This document shows positions 1 through 7,221 of a DNA stretch of 9,539 nt, piece by piece. The stretch comes from Planctomycetaceae bacterium (GTDB taxonomy: Bacteria > Planctomycetota > Planctomycetia > Pirellulales > Thermoguttaceae). Within the stretch, counting starts at the first letter, position 1. Each line of letters starts with the position of its first letter. The DNA is taken from assembly GCA_031283515.1 (NCBI GenBank), contig JAITBS010000575.1, positions 1-9,539 of the forward strand, in the 5' to 3' direction. A program made the position numbers and the translations under genes. The notes under the pieces are model-generated. The model was not told the DNA's origin, searched no databases, and worked only from the letters and a program-made list of their open reading frames with translations.

Positions 1-315
1 AAAGACTCTGTAACTTCCCCCAAAGACTCTGTAACTTCCCCCAAAGACTCTGTAACTTCCCCCAAAGACTCTGTAACTTCCCCCAAAGACTCTGTAACTT
101 CCCCCAAAGACTCTGTAACCTTCCCCAAAAACTCCGGCGAATCCGCCAACGACTCTGGCGGTTCCGCCAACGACTCTGGCGGTTCCGCCAACAACTCCGG
201 CGAATCCGCCAACGACTCCGGCGGAACCGCCAACGACTCCGGCGAATCCGCCAACGACTCCGGCGGACCCGCCAAAAACTCCGGCGGTTCCGCCCAAAAC
301 TCCGGCGAAAGATCG
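1..315. repeat. 21-bp minisatellite array, two subfamilies
   Basis: Head-to-tail 21-bp units start at the window edge. Positions 1-105 hold five identical copies of one unit (begins AAAGACTCTG, ends TTCCCCC), and 106-126 is a sixth copy with two substitutions. From 127 the array switches to a related GC-rich unit (begins AACGACTC, ends TTCCGCC or a variant), with eight units at 127-294 and a degenerate ninth that fades out near 315. The two types share about 15 of 21 positions. Many GC-rich units contain a short dyad of the form GGCGG-NN-CCGCC, which could form small hairpins. The identical copies point to recent expansion or homogenisation. The array continues beyond the left edge, so its full length is unknown. 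There are no unique spacers, so it is not CRISPR. Confidence 0.95.
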
Positions 316-330
316 CCTGACAGAAAATAA
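1..330 (+). CDS. Possible C-terminal end of a Ser/Gly-rich heptad-repeat protein (5'-partial, doubtful)
   Basis: Because the repeat unit is 21 bp, the plus-strand frame starting at base 1 stays open through the whole array and ends at TAA (328-330). It would encode seven-residue repeats such as KDSVTSP, then NDSGGSA and NDSGESA, then a short hydrophilic tail ending in SPDRK. No start codon lies in the window. The reading is weak: the frame starting at base 3 (to a TGA at 318-320) and a minus-strand frame are also open. Differences between repeat units do not favour silent positions in any of these frames. A non-coding minisatellite explains the data equally well. If it is a gene, it would be a low-complexity, probably surface or secreted protein convergent with yqgE. 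I cannot name a family. Confidence 0.2.
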   Translation, partial: KDSVTSPKDSVTSPKDSVTSPKDSVTSPKDSVTSPKDSVTFPKNSGESANDSGGSANDSGGSANNSGESANDSGGTANDSGESANDSGGPAKNSGGSAQNSGERSPDRK

Positions 331-390
331 TATCTCAACGGAATAGATACCCAAAAACAACTCAGAATGGGAATACTCACATTGAACGTT

Positions 391-942
391 TTAATTCAGA
401 GTAGGATCCTTTGGGAAATTGTTGGTGTGCAGCATTTCGCTCAAGAGGTTTTGACCGATTGCTTCGATCAAATGTTGCCAGAGTTCAGCGTCTTTGCTGA
501 AGATGAGTTCATGAGTTGCTTCGGCAAGATACCAGATTCCTTCAATAATTTCGTGTAAGAGTTGCCCCTCACTCCAACCGGCTGTGCCGACAAAAAAACG
601 TAAATGATCGTTTTCATCCGTGACTAACCGCTTCAAATCCTGCTGGATATTTGTAAAATAAACACCAGGTATCACTTCAACTCCATTAAGATGCTCTTGA
701 GTATGGAGAGCCATCAACGGCCTGAATACCGGCCCGCCAACATACAATAATAAATCTGCCGCACAATCCAAAGAAAACATGGATTTCCAGATTTCACGAA
801 TAGAATTGTCCGAAATACGGTTCAAAATCAAACCAACCACCCCGTCTTCGTCATTGCCCTGAATAAGGAGAATAATTGTTTGCCGAAAATTCGGATCCGT
901 TAATGACGGTGAGGCAATTAAAAGTTTTCCAGAATAGTCCAT
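391..942 (-). CDS. YqgE/AlgH family protein (UPF0301/DUF179)
   Basis: This is a 183-residue protein of the YqgE/AlgH family, the usual length for the group. Visible family features are the N-terminal block GKLLIASPSLTDPNF (residues 5-19), the GVVGLILNR strand (34-42), the GGPV turn (69-72) and the signature VGTAGWSEGQL (118-128), followed by an acidic helix. I chose the ATG at 940-942 because the family starts almost directly at this block. An in-frame TTG at 979-981 would add 13 hydrophobic residues not seen in the family. The molecular role is not settled: AlgH was first linked to alginate regulation in Pseudomonas, but the family is widespread in bacteria that make no alginate, so no precise function can be given. 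It is divergent from truA across about 90 bp. No clear terminator is visible after its TAA stop, which lies 60 bp from the minisatellite. Confidence 0.92.
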   Translation of the reverse strand: MDYSGKLLIASPSLTDPNFRQTIILLIQGNDEDGVVGLILNRISDNSIREIWKSMFSLDCAADLLLYVGGPVFRPLMALHTQEHLNGVEVIPGVYFTNIQQDLKRLVTDENDHLRFFVGTAGWSEGQLLHEIIEGIWYLAEATHELIFSKDAELWQHLIEAIGQNLLSEMLHTNNFPKDPTLN

Positions 943-1035
943 AGAAATTGAAAAAAAATTGTGGAAAATAAAATACCGCAAACCCGCAAATCGTACCTAT
1001 TACCTTCATTATAAAATAGAAACCGCCACTCAACA

Positions 1036-1893
1036 ATGCATAACAATAAAATAAACGAACAAACTCCTTGGGAAAAAAATAATATCGATTCCTCCTTGTC
1101 CCAAACACTTCACAAAATATCTTTACGCCGAATAAAACTCGAATTATCTTACGACGGCACAAATTACAAAGGTTGGCAACGTCAGTCGAATGTCCCAAGT
1201 ATTCAGGAAACTCTGGAAATAACTCTCGGAAATATTCTTGGCGAACGTGTTGCAGTAACAGGGAGCGGACGAACGGATGCCGGTGTTCATGCCTTAAAGC
1301 AGGTTGCCGCCTTTTCAACAAAAAACCAGTTGCAGATTGAAGTATTTCAACGCGCATTGAATGGTCATTTACCGCATGATATTCGGGTTTTTCGGGTGGA
1401 GGAAGTCCCTTTCCATTTTCATCCAATTACCGACGCTGTCGCAAAACGCTATCGTTATCTGATTGACGATAACCGCCCGTCCTTTCCATTGATAAGGAAC
1501 TATTCTTGGGTCTCTCAGGAACCCCTCGATCTCAGCACGATGCAGCAAGCCGCCCAATTTTTGTTGGGTGAACATGATTTCGCCTGTTTTCAAACTCAAG
1601 GGTCGCCGCGCAAAACAACAGTGAGAACAATTTTCAATGTCTTAGTTGAACGGATTACAGATCCTAATGGTCTATATTTACCGTTAATTCGTATTGAAGT
1701 GGAAGCCGATGGCTTTCTTTACAATATGATGCGAACAATTGTCGGAACTCTGGTATTGTTAGGTGTTCAAGGTCGGCGCGGATGCGGAAATCCCGAACGA
1801 ATGAAAGAAATTATCGCATCCCAAAACCGAGCATTCGCCGGCGCCACCGCTCCGCCGTATGGACTTTATTTGGTTAATGTCGTCTATCATTGA
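1036..1893 (+). CDS. truA: tRNA pseudouridine(38-40) synthase TruA
   Basis: This enzyme isomerises uridine to pseudouridine at positions 38, 39 and 40 in the anticodon stem-loop of many tRNAs, in the cytoplasm. The catalytic block GSGRTDAGVHA is at residues 76-86, with Asp81 as the expected catalytic aspartate. Other TruA landmarks are LELSYDGTNYKGWQRQ (35-50), FHPITDAVAKRYRYLI (128-143), GEHDF (178-182), the GFLYNMMRTIVG helix (226-237) and the terminal APPYGLYL strand (272-279). At 285 residues it is slightly longer than usual, because about 30 polar residues precede the first conserved strand. The first ATG may therefore be upstream of the true start, although no better start is obvious. 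No Shine-Dalgarno sequence precedes it, and a TATAAAAT box at 1010-1017 could be part of a promoter. The next ORF starts 3 nt after the TGA stop, which suggests co-transcription. Confidence 0.96.
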   Translation: MHNNKINEQTPWEKNNIDSSLSQTLHKISLRRIKLELSYDGTNYKGWQRQSNVPSIQETLEITLGNILGERVAVTGSGRTDAGVHALKQVAAFSTKNQLQIEVFQRALNGHLPHDIRVFRVEEVPFHFHPITDAVAKRYRYLIDDNRPSFPLIRNYSWVSQEPLDLSTMQQAAQFLLGEHDFACFQTQGSPRKTTVRTIFNVLVERITDPNGLYLPLIRIEVEADGFLYNMMRTIVGTLVLLGVQGRRGCGNPERMKEIIASQNRAFAGATAPPYGLYLVNVVYH

Positions 1894-1896
1894 ACT

Positions 1897-2121
1897 ATGG
1901 AGGTGTCTCTTGAAAATACACTCTTTTTATGTATATTTTGTCTAATTATACTCATTGCACTTCAATATTTGCTTTTTCAAGAACAGACACCGAATACCTC
2001 TTATCTCAAAGCCTGCAAATCTTGTTTAGCCCGTAAATATCTGTTTAGCTTGTCAAGAACCGGAAATCGAAATGGCAAGTGTGAGAAGTATAACTTTAAT
2101 GTGTTGAATGTTCTGAAATGA
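1897..2121 (+). CDS. Small hypothetical membrane protein, possibly a frameshifted zinc-ribbon protein
   Basis: The ATG lies 3 nt after the truA stop. The 74-residue product has a hydrophobic segment (residues 9-27, probably one membrane helix), then a CxxC motif at Cys40-Cys43 and an unremarkable basic tail. The tail looks wrong. Soon after CxxC, the +1 frame reads CLACQEPEIEMASVRSITL from 2042. The third frame then reads CVECSEMNCH and stops at 2130-2132, 13 nt before accC. An octamer TGTTTAGC occurs at 2023-2030 and again at 2042-2049. The 19-bp spacing suggests a short duplication that shifted the frame. Without it, the protein would be a membrane-anchored zinc ribbon with paired CxxC motifs. 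As it stands it is either a decayed gene, a sequencing error or a short real ORF. I do not recognise a family. Confidence 0.4.
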   Translation: MEVSLENTLFLCIFCLIILIALQYLLFQEQTPNTSYLKACKSCLARKYLFSLSRTGNRNGKCEKYNFNVLNVLK

Positions 2122-2145
2122 ATTGTCATTAATTAACAATACTTC

Positions 2146-3489
2146 ATGTTTAAAAGAATTTTAATTGCCAATCGCGGTGAGATTGCATTGCGGATTATTC
2201 GGGCATGCCGTGAGATGGGGATAGAGACGGTCGTTGTTTTTAGTGAAGCAGATCGCGGCGCGGAATATCTTAACTTGGCGGATGAAGCCATTTGTATTGG
2301 ACCGCCGCGATCCGCTGAATCTTATCTCAAAATTGACCGAATTATCAGTGCTTGTGAAGTTGGCGGTGCCGAAGCGGTTCATCCCGGATTTGGTTTTCTT
2401 TCGGAAAACGCCCATTTTGCGGATGTCTGCCGAAGTTGCAATTACGAATTTATCGGACCAAGCTCCGAAGCAATGGCGTTGGTTGGCGATAAAAATTCGG
2501 CGCGAAAAATTGCTCAACAAGTGGGAGTTCCGTGTGTTCCCGGCTCTGACGGATTGATCGAATCTGAGAGCAACGCATTGAAATTTGCCAATAGAGTTGG
2601 TTTTCCGGTTTTAATCAAAGCAACTGCCGGCGGCGGCGGACGCGGAATGAGAATGGCGAAGGACGCCGAACAACTTAAAACGGCAATTCAGCAGGCAGTT
2701 CAGGAAGCTCAGTCCGCATTCGGCAACGGCGGGGTCTATCTCGAAAAATTCATCGAAGGTCCGCGGCATGTTGAAGTTCAAATGATTGCTGATCATCACG
2801 GAAATATCATACATCTCTGGGAACGTGATTGTTCTATGCAACGCCGGCATCAAAAATTGATCGAAGAATCGCCCGCACCAAATCTGAAACAATCAACCCG
2901 TTTAGCAATGTGTAAAGCCGCCGCACTGCTAGTCAAAGAATCCGGCTACACGAATGCCGGAACAATTGAATTTCTTGTTGATAAGAACGAAAATTTTTAT
3001 TTCATCGAAATGAACGCACGGATTCAAGTGGAACATCCGGTTACTGAATTGGTGACGGGAATTGACTTGATTAAGACACAAATTCGGATTGCTGCGGGTG
3101 AGGAATTAGTGTTTAAGCAGGCGGATGTTGTTCAAAGCGGTTGGGCGATTGAGTGCCGGATCAATGCGGAAGACCCCGATCATCATTTTCGTCCTTGTCC
3201 GGGAACAATCGACAAACTGATTATTCCGGGCGGATTTGGAGTTCGGTTTGACTCCCATGTTTATGCAGGTTACACGGTCAGCCCAACTTATGACTCGATG
3301 ATTGGCAAACTTCTGGTTCACCAGCCGACGCGAACGGAAGCCATCGCCTGTATGAGGCGTTGTCTCAACGAATTGAAAGTCGATGGAATTAAAACTTCCG
3401 CACCCTTTCAACTCAAAATTCTCGAAAGTAACGATTTTCAAGAAGGACTCGTTGATACATCCTGGATCGAACGGAATTGTATGAAATAA
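2146..3489 (+). CDS. accC: Biotin carboxylase subunit of acetyl-CoA carboxylase
   Basis: AccC catalyses the ATP- and bicarbonate-dependent carboxylation of biotin on the carrier protein AccB, the first half of the acetyl-CoA carboxylase reaction that makes malonyl-CoA for fatty acids. The 447-residue length matches the single-subunit enzyme. The N-terminal biotin carboxylase domain starts KRILIANRGEIALRI (3-17). ATP-grasp features are Lys116, Lys158, the glycine loop GGGGRGM (162-168), His208, Lys237 and Glu275. The catalytic and biotin-binding block FIEMNARIQVEHPVTE (286-301) carries Glu288, Asn290, Arg292, Gln294 and Glu296, and Arg338 follows. Position 291 is Ala where Thr is usual. The C-terminal domain contains YDSMIGKLL (382-390). 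There is no biotinyl domain, so this is not a fused pyruvate or propionyl carboxylase chain. No accB is adjacent. The start has no visible Shine-Dalgarno sequence. Confidence 0.95.
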   Translation: MFKRILIANRGEIALRIIRACREMGIETVVVFSEADRGAEYLNLADEAICIGPPRSAESYLKIDRIISACEVGGAEAVHPGFGFLSENAHFADVCRSCNYEFIGPSSEAMALVGDKNSARKIAQQVGVPCVPGSDGLIESESNALKFANRVGFPVLIKATAGGGGRGMRMAKDAEQLKTAIQQAVQEAQSAFGNGGVYLEKFIEGPRHVEVQMIADHHGNIIHLWERDCSMQRRHQKLIEESPAPNLKQSTRLAMCKAAALLVKESGYTNAGTIEFLVDKNENFYFIEMNARIQVEHPVTELVTGIDLIKTQIRIAAGEELVFKQADVVQSGWAIECRINAEDPDHHFRPCPGTIDKLIIPGGFGVRFDSHVYAGYTVSPTYDSMIGKLLVHQPTRTEAIACMRRCLNELKVDGIKTSAPFQLKILESNDFQEGLVDTSWIERNCMK

Positions 3490-3858
3490 TTTTATATTGC
3501 AAGCAATCACCCTTTGCAAATGTATCTACACATCTTTGGGAGGTATTGGGCTCAAATTAACCAAAAAAAATGTGTAGATACTTTGGGTGTTAATCTGTGC
3601 CGCCTGCAAACCGTCATCAATAAATTTCACTCCCAAAATGTAAAACAATTAGGAATTTTTTTCCAAGAATCGAACCTTTTATAATTCAAAACGTATTAAT
3701 AAAATTATTGATTAAGTGTTTGGCATTTTAAAATTGAGGTTTGGTTTTTTTATAAATCATTCCATAAAACCGAATTTTTCAAATGCAATAAAATTAGGAA
3801 ATAGCGGAGTTACAAAATACTCAAAAAATTAACCTTTAATAATAACAAATTTACAAAC
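3490..3858. other. AT-rich intergenic region between accC and htrA
   Basis: These 369 bases hold no convincing ORF. They are strongly AT-rich with many A and T tracts. The only clear structure is the long-spaced inverted repeat near the accC end, listed separately. An ATTGC-AA-GCAAT mini-palindrome lies at 3496-3507. The htrA promoter must be in this stretch, but no confident -35/-10 pair stands out in such AT-rich sequence. The last 20 bases before the htrA ATG contain no Shine-Dalgarno motif. Confidence 0.7.
3522..3581. repeat. 12-bp perfect inverted repeat with 36-nt spacer
   Basis: GTATCTACACAT at 3522-3533 is matched by its exact reverse complement ATGTGTAGATAC at 3570-3581. The spacer contains an A8 tract. 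The pair starts 33 bp after the accC stop. It could form a long-loop hairpin at the 3' end of the accC transcript, but no T-tract follows, so a standard intrinsic terminator is unlikely. Two operator half-sites upstream of htrA, or terminal repeats of a very small element, are alternatives. Confidence 0.7.
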
Positions 3859-5121
3859 ATGAAAAAACCGGCGTTTATTCTTCTGTTTGCCACCGTTTTG
3901 GGTTTCATCGTAACAACCGTATCACTTTCACTCTTTTTCACAGAGGAAAAATTAACCAATGCTCAGCCATTGCCGTTTTTCCAGAGGTCTAAAAACGATA
4001 CGGATAAAACAAATAAAAATACGGCAGCGAATGAACCGGTCACATCCGAACGGAATCTGCCCATTCCCGAATACCCTTCAACTCTCCCACGTCCTGACGA
4101 AAGTCCTTTGTTTGTTGAACGTTACGCGGAACTTGTTCCTGAAGAACGAATTTCAATACAAGTGTACGAACGATCTAATAAAAGTGTTGTCAATATTGAT
4201 ACGCGAACAACTCATGTGTATTTTATCGGCGAGATTGATGAACCTGGTGCAGGAAGCGGAGTTGTTCTTGATCGGGAAGGTCATATCTTGACCAATTCCC
4301 ATGTCGTCAACAAGGTGGATTCTGTAGCGGTAACATTTTTCAATGGTGAATCTTATCCGGCAACAATTGTTGGTGAAGACCCGATTACAGATTTAGCCGT
4401 ATTGAAAGTCCATGCACCGGTGAAAGACCTTTATCCGGTAACACTTGCGGATTCTTCGCGTTTGTTGGTTGGTCAAAAGATATTTGCGATTGGTAATCCG
4501 TTTGGTTTGGAGCGTACGTTAACGAGTGGTTTGATTTCGAGTTTGAACCGGTCAATTCCGAGTCGGATTGAAGCCCGTTCGATTAAAGGTTTGATTCAGA
4601 TTGACGCGGCAATCAATCCGGGTAATTCCGGCGGAGCGTTGCTTGATACGCAAGGGCGAATGATTGGTATCAATACGGCAATTGCAAGCCAAAGCGGAGG
4701 TTCACATGGAGTTGGTTTCGCAATTCCGGCAAATACTGTTGCTAGAATTGTTCCTCAACTCATCAAAAACGGTAAAGTAATTCGGGGTGAAACCGGAATT
4801 GGTTTGGTGCGTGTTATTGAGCAGGATTCTGTTCACGGCTTGTTGGTGCGCTCACTTGTTCCCGGCGGCGCAGCAGCAAAAGCCGGTTTACGCGGTCCAA
4901 AAATTACAAAATTACGAGTTCTGCAAGGACCCTTTGCTATTGAGGGAGGATCGAAAATTGATTGGTCTGCTGCCGATATTATTACCGGTATCAATGGTGT
5001 CGAAACAAAAAAAGTAGATGATTTTACGGCAGTTCTCGATGAACATAAACCCGGTGATCGAATTCAATTAGATGTCATCCGTGACGGAAAACGAATCCAA
5101 ATACCAATCATTCTTGAATAA
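3859..5121 (+). CDS. HtrA/DegP-family serine protease with one PDZ domain
   Basis: This is a trypsin-like (family S1C) envelope protease or chaperone that degrades or holds misfolded exported proteins. The 420 residues begin MKKPAFILLFATVLGFIV, a basic start plus a hydrophobic segment (5-27) that serves as signal peptide or membrane anchor. A polar, proline-rich linker follows (about 35-85). The protease domain (about 100-300) shows the full catalytic triad: His148 in TNSHVV, Asp178 in DPITDLAVLKV and Ser257 in NPGNSGGALLD, plus the IGNPFGL loop (211-217). The C-terminal 110 residues form one PDZ domain, including GLLVRSLVPGGAAAKAGLRG (327-346), the site expected to bind substrate C-termini. 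One PDZ domain resembles DegS-type architecture more than DegP, which has two. It stands alone, convergent with metG, with no sigma-E-type gene beside it. The active site looks complete. Confidence 0.94.
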   Translation: MKKPAFILLFATVLGFIVTTVSLSLFFTEEKLTNAQPLPFFQRSKNDTDKTNKNTAANEPVTSERNLPIPEYPSTLPRPDESPLFVERYAELVPEERISIQVYERSNKSVVNIDTRTTHVYFIGEIDEPGAGSGVVLDREGHILTNSHVVNKVDSVAVTFFNGESYPATIVGEDPITDLAVLKVHAPVKDLYPVTLADSSRLLVGQKIFAIGNPFGLERTLTSGLISSLNRSIPSRIEARSIKGLIQIDAAINPGNSGGALLDTQGRMIGINTAIASQSGGSHGVGFAIPANTVARIVPQLIKNGKVIRGETGIGLVRVIEQDSVHGLLVRSLVPGGAAAKAGLRGPKITKLRVLQGPFAIEGGSKIDWSAADIITGINGVETKKVDDFTAVLDEHKPGDRIQLDVIRDGKRIQIPIILE

Positions 5122-5151
5122 AAAGAGGCGTCCCAATGGTCTCGCGGGACG
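5120..5151 (-). terminator. Intrinsic terminator of metG
   Basis: Read on the minus strand just after the metG stop, CGTCCC (from 5151) pairs with GGGACG (ending 5129) around an 11-nt loop, followed by CCTCTTTTTATT. This GC-rich stem plus U-run is a plausible rho-independent terminator. It occupies the 36-bp gap between the convergent htrA and metG stop codons and touches the end of htrA. In the plus direction no T-run follows the stem, so it should act mainly on metG. Confidence 0.6.
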
Positions 5152-5157
5152 AAGTAA

Positions 5158-7221
5158 TCAATGTAATCTCATTCCGGGTTTGGCTCCGTTGTCCGGTGAA
5201 AGCAAAAAGACTTCGGAACCGCCGGAACCTGCCGCAACAATCATTGCTTCGCTGGTTCCGAATTTCATTTGACGCGGTTCCAAATTGGCAACACAAACGA
5301 CTAACCGGCCAATCAGTTTTTCCGGTTCATAAGCCGCTTTGATTCCTGCAAAAACATTCCGAAATTCATTACCGCCCAGTGAAAGTTTCAAACGCAACAG
5401 TTTTCGTGCTTCTTTCACCTCCGACGCTTCGACAATCCGAGCAATTCGAAGATCAACTTTCGTAAAATCATCAATAGAAATTTTTGTTGCAACAAGCGGT
5501 TCCGCAGTAAGAGCCTCATCGGAATCTTCCTCCAAATTACTGTTGCTGTTATTACTATTGTTATGATTGGCAACCGAAGGAACAGGATTTTCCTGTTTAC
5601 TTTCTTCGATAATTTTTTCAATACCTGATTTATCAACACGTGTCATAAGATGTTTATAAGGGTTAACTTGGGTTCCTAGTAAATGTTGTTTTGAAAGATT
5701 CCAATGATCGATTTTACAATTGAGTAATTCTTCGACTTGCGTTTTCAGTTTGGGTAAAACCGGCGCAAGGTAAACAACAATCTGACGAAACAGATTTAGT
5801 CCAATTGTACAAATATCTTGTAAATCGGTTTTTCGTGTTGGGTCTAATTTAATTGTCCATGGTGCGGCGTCTTCGATAAATTTGTTTGCCCGATTGCCGC
5901 ACTCCATAATAAGCCGGATTGCTTTACTGTAATCACCGTTTTCATAGGCTTCGGCAATTTCATCGCCCAACATTGCTGCTTGTTCGAATAAACCGTTGTC
6001 ATCGGGATAGTATTCTGAAAGTCCGGTATGAACTGCAAATTTCACTGTTCGGGATGCTAAGTTGACCACATTACCAACTAAATCCGCATTGACTTTACTT
6101 TCGAGTTCTTCGAAATTCAAATCCATATCATCAACCCGATTCGAAAGTTTTGAAGCGTAAAAATAACGCATGTAAGACGGATCAAGATATTTTAGATAAG
6201 TCGATGCCAAAATAAATGTTCCGCGTCGTTTTGCCATTTTTTCGCCGTTAACAGTTAGAAATCCGTGAATATGAATTTTTTTCGGCAATGTAAATCCGGC
6301 AACTTTGAGCATGGTGGGCCAAAACAGGGTATGAAAATAGGTGATATCTTTACCGATAAACTGATGAATTTCTGTTTTGGGATTTTTCCACCAATCGGCG
6401 AAATCATGACCTTTGAGTTTGCACCATTCCCAAGTCGAACCCATATAACCGATTGGAGCGTCAAACCAAACGTACCAATAATTACCCGGCGAATCGGGAA
6501 TTTCAAAACCGAAATAGGGTTCCGGTCTTGAAACGTCCCATGCGTGCAATGGTTCTCCCAAAAACTGACCGGCGAGATAATTTTCGATTTCCGGTTGTAG
6601 AGTTCCTGAGCGAACCCATTGATCGAGGAATGGGTGTTCGATTTCGATATTGACGAAAAGGTGTTCTGATTTCCGAATTTCGGGAATGGTTCCGGTAATT
6701 GTGCTTACCGGATCGGTTAAGTCAGCCGGAGAATAATGGGCTCCACAGGTTTCACAATTATCGCCGTACTGATCTTTTTTACCGCATTTGGGACAAGTAC
6801 CTTTGACGAACCGATCTGCAAGAAATGTTTTCGCTTCAATATCATACAGTTGTTCGATTTCTTTTTCTTCAACCATATTGGCATTTCGGATTGCCGTCCA
6901 GATTTCGTTACATAGAATTTGGTTTTCTTCGCAGTGGGTACTGCCATAATTATCAAACTCAATCCCAAAACCGTTAAAATCTTTTAGATGAGCGGTGTTC
7001 ATCATTCCGATGATTTCTTCTTCTTTCCGTTTTTCGGCACGGGCACGAAGCATCATTGTGGTTCCATGCGTATCGTCGGCGCAAATATAAACACAGTCAT
7101 TTCCACACAACTTCTGGAATCGAACCCAAATATCCGTTTGAATATATTCAACAAGATGACCGATATGAATATGTCCGTTAGCATAGGGTAATGCACTGGT
7201 TACTAAAATTTTACGTTTCAT
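5158..7221 (-). CDS. metG: Methionyl-tRNA synthetase with C-terminal tRNA-binding domain
   Basis: This class I aminoacyl-tRNA synthetase charges tRNA-Met, including the initiator, using ATP. At 687 residues it is full length for the form carrying a C-terminal Trbp111/EMAPII-like domain. The Rossmann fold has LVTSALPYANGHIHIGH with the HIGH signature at 19-22. The zinc knuckle has Cys143, Cys146, Cys156 and Cys159 (C-x2-C-x9-C-x2-C). The second signature is KMAKR (328-332) where KMSKS is standard; Lys331 is kept. The anticodon-binding helical domain spans about 380-530. An Asn/Ser-rich low-complexity linker (about 551-563) leads into the tRNA-binding OB-fold (about 583-687), with KVDLRIARIV (588-597) and a GMRLH C-terminus. 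The ATG has no Shine-Dalgarno sequence upstream. It is transcribed alone, convergent with htrA, and its promoter must lie in the palindrome-rich gap. Confidence 0.97.
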   Translation of the reverse strand: MKRKILVTSALPYANGHIHIGHLVEYIQTDIWVRFQKLCGNDCVYICADDTHGTTMMLRARAEKRKEEEIIGMMNTAHLKDFNGFGIEFDNYGSTHCEENQILCNEIWTAIRNANMVEEKEIEQLYDIEAKTFLADRFVKGTCPKCGKKDQYGDNCETCGAHYSPADLTDPVSTITGTIPEIRKSEHLFVNIEIEHPFLDQWVRSGTLQPEIENYLAGQFLGEPLHAWDVSRPEPYFGFEIPDSPGNYWYVWFDAPIGYMGSTWEWCKLKGHDFADWWKNPKTEIHQFIGKDITYFHTLFWPTMLKVAGFTLPKKIHIHGFLTVNGEKMAKRRGTFILASTYLKYLDPSYMRYFYASKLSNRVDDMDLNFEELESKVNADLVGNVVNLASRTVKFAVHTGLSEYYPDDNGLFEQAAMLGDEIAEAYENGDYSKAIRLIMECGNRANKFIEDAAPWTIKLDPTRKTDLQDICTIGLNLFRQIVVYLAPVLPKLKTQVEELLNCKIDHWNLSKQHLLGTQVNPYKHLMTRVDKSGIEKIIEESKQENPVPSVANHNNSNNSNSNLEEDSDEALTAEPLVATKISIDDFTKVDLRIARIVEASEVKEARKLLRLKLSLGGNEFRNVFAGIKAAYEPEKLIGRLVVCVANLEPRQMKFGTSEAMIVAAGSGGSEVFLLSPDNGAKPGMRLH

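Noticed and set aside
1..315. CRISPR array
   Set aside because: The units are contiguous 21-mers with no unique spacers between them, and no cas gene is near.
943..981. Longer YqgE starting at TTG 979-981
   Set aside because: It adds 13 residues absent from the family and uses a rarer start codon. The ATG at 942 gives the standard length and N-terminus.
851..1426. 191-codon open frame on the minus strand across the yqgE-truA divergent region
   Set aside because: It lies antisense to truA and overlaps yqgE, with no recognisable protein features. Both overlapped genes are clear family members.
2161..3519. Several open frames antisense or out of frame within accC
   Set aside because: They follow from the base composition of the well-conserved accC frame and show no family features.
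3740..3785. Terminator-like GGTTTTTTAT / ATAAAACC pairing before htrA
   Set aside because: The pairing is bulged and almost entirely A-T in an AT-rich stretch, and there is no gene just upstream for it to terminate.
5520..5575. Trinucleotide-like repeat as a separate repeat element
   Set aside because: It encodes the Asn/Ser-rich linker between the catalytic body and the tRNA-binding domain of MetG, a normal flexible region.
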